From contig NC_133899.1 in NCBI RefSeq assembly GCF_964199755.1, positions 29,863,446 through 29,927,445 of the forward strand: a DNA stretch of 64,000 nt, read 5' to 3'. Source of the stretch: Larus michahellis. Its lineage: Eukaryota > Chordata > Aves > Charadriiformes > Laridae. Below the pieces are notes generated by a model, which saw only the letters and a program-made list of their open reading frames with translations, made no database searches and was not told the origin of the DNA. Below are positions 62,973 through 64,000 of the stretch, in pieces (position 1 is the stretch's first letter; each line of letters opens with the position of its first letter). A program made the position numbers and the translations under genes.

Positions 62973-64000
62973 ACGTTTATCATCCACTTCTGCACCTGTC
63001 TGTGAACACAGTCACAGCCAAGGAAACACACTGTGCTTCTCAAAAGAGAGAAAACTTCTGTGCCTCCAGGGAGGGTTTCAGAGGTGCAATTGCTCCCATA
63101 CCCCCAATTTCCCACAGTCCGTGTGACCTGAAGGGTGCCCAGAAGAGACCATCATAAGGGAGATGATGAAGTGGCAAAAAGGAGAAGGAAGGGAGTGAGG
63201 TACGCAGAAAAAAGCCAGGTTCGTAGCTATCAAAAAAAAAAGTGAGAAAGCAAACCCACCGACAGCTTTTACAGCAATTGCTCTGCTCGGACAGCTGTCC
63301 CATGCCGTCTGGCAGAGAGGCACAGAGGGGTGAAGTTAACGCTGCTGCAGCTTTCTCTTTGAATTTTTATGCTCCTCTTCTACCATGCAAAGTCATGTAC
63401 GGTCCTCCAAGGACTAACGTCCTTGATTTGACTGCCTCAAACTCAAAAATCCCCATACGCCCAAAGAGAAGCAAAGACACAAGGAATTGTTCAGGGTAGC
63501 AGGAGATGGGAGGCAAGAGTTGCAGAAAAAAAATCTAGCCTCAGATCCATAATCCTCACTCAGAAGGAATCGTATGGGTCTCTTTGGTGGCAGAAGGTGT
63601 AGCATGGACTGTGCCGGGCTGTCTGTAACCACACAGATACAAATACACAAGGAATTGCTCTGTTCCTCACAAGGGCTGGGCCCAGACCCATTAGCAGTCT
63701 CTCCATAAATTCCCAGGCACGGACCAGCCAGGGACCACTGTCAAGTGGCAGTTTGGATGAGGCCACATTGTTTGAAATTTTGAAGTGGGCTCTTCTGTCC
63801 CGTGCACATCCAATATACAAGTCTAGACACCATCAGAGGTGGTGTTAGGTCTAAATCAGCGAAACAGTCCTTTAGGAAATATTGAAATGGAATATTAACA
63901 TATCTGGAGATAGCTGTGAATGCAATGAAGCCAAACAATAAAAATTAATAAAAAATTTGTCTTAAGTGAAAAGTTCCTCAAGCATAACAGAGGCTGCAGA
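62973..64000. other. Window end; no gene recognised
   Basis: No gene or repeat is recognised. Frames under 95 codons overlap on both strands. Confidence 0.5.

Larger units (their letters stand above)
41945..64000 (-). other. KCNH5: Last intron of KCNH5 (at least 22 kb in window)
   Basis: Everything above 41944 lies upstream of the last exon on the KCNH5 strand. I looked for the preceding exon (end of the cyclic-nucleotide-binding-homology domain, with motifs like GDVFGDVFW and NLRKR) on the minus strand and did not recognise it, so the intron probably runs to the end of the window. Short exons can be missed by eye. Confidence 0.7.

Noticed and set aside
1..64000. CRISPR arrays, tRNA, rRNA, bacterial operons or integrated DNA viruses
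   Set aside because: No regularly spaced repeats, cloverleaf genes, long intron-free gene clusters or viral genes were seen. The window reads as vertebrate intergenic and intronic DNA.

Overview
The window looks like avian nuclear DNA. Two signals support this. First, it carries many CR1 LINE fragments whose 3' ends show the bird-type ATTCTATG octamer tail. Second, it has one solitary retroviral LTR of the TGTTATGG/TGTGG type common in birds. No bacterial genes, operons, rRNA, tRNA or CRISPR arrays are visible. The only coding sequence I can support is the last coding exon of KCNH5 (EAG2/Kv10.2, a voltage-gated potassium channel) on the minus strand at 40997-41944. From knowledge of vertebrate synteny, the 1-40 kb side would be the interval between the 3' end of KCNH5 and the next gene (SYT16 in mammals). 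The sequence itself shows no exon there.

Layout: 1-40.7 kb is gene-free. It holds CR1 fragments (about 3.8, 10.8, 15.3-15.9, 18.5, 19.6, 25.3 and 33.9 kb), the LTR (17.4-17.9 kb), and simple repeats (TG/CA-rich at 18.4 and 21.8 kb, purine tracts at 23.5 and 30.9 kb). 40.7-42.3 kb is the KCNH5 3' end: a short-distance poly(A) signal candidate, a TA/CA microsatellite starting a few bases after the stop codon, the exon, and its splice acceptor with a good branch point. 42.3-64 kb is read as the last intron of KCNH5. It holds a (CA)11, a long pyrimidine tract, a tandem pair of hairpins, a 0.7 kb CR1 carrying the end of its ORF2, a GGAGA pentanucleotide array and an abutting second CR1. No earlier KCNH5 exon was recognised in it.

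The most interesting observation is a diverged second copy of the last ~110 bp of the KCNH5 exon (stop codon, microsatellite and Pumilio-type motif included). It lies about 1.1 kb upstream in the intron. It sits directly behind a strong polypyrimidine tract and AG, in the same phase as the real exon. This could be a cryptic or alternative terminal exon that would truncate the channel before its calmodulin-binding and coiled-coil regions. That last step is inference and needs transcript data.
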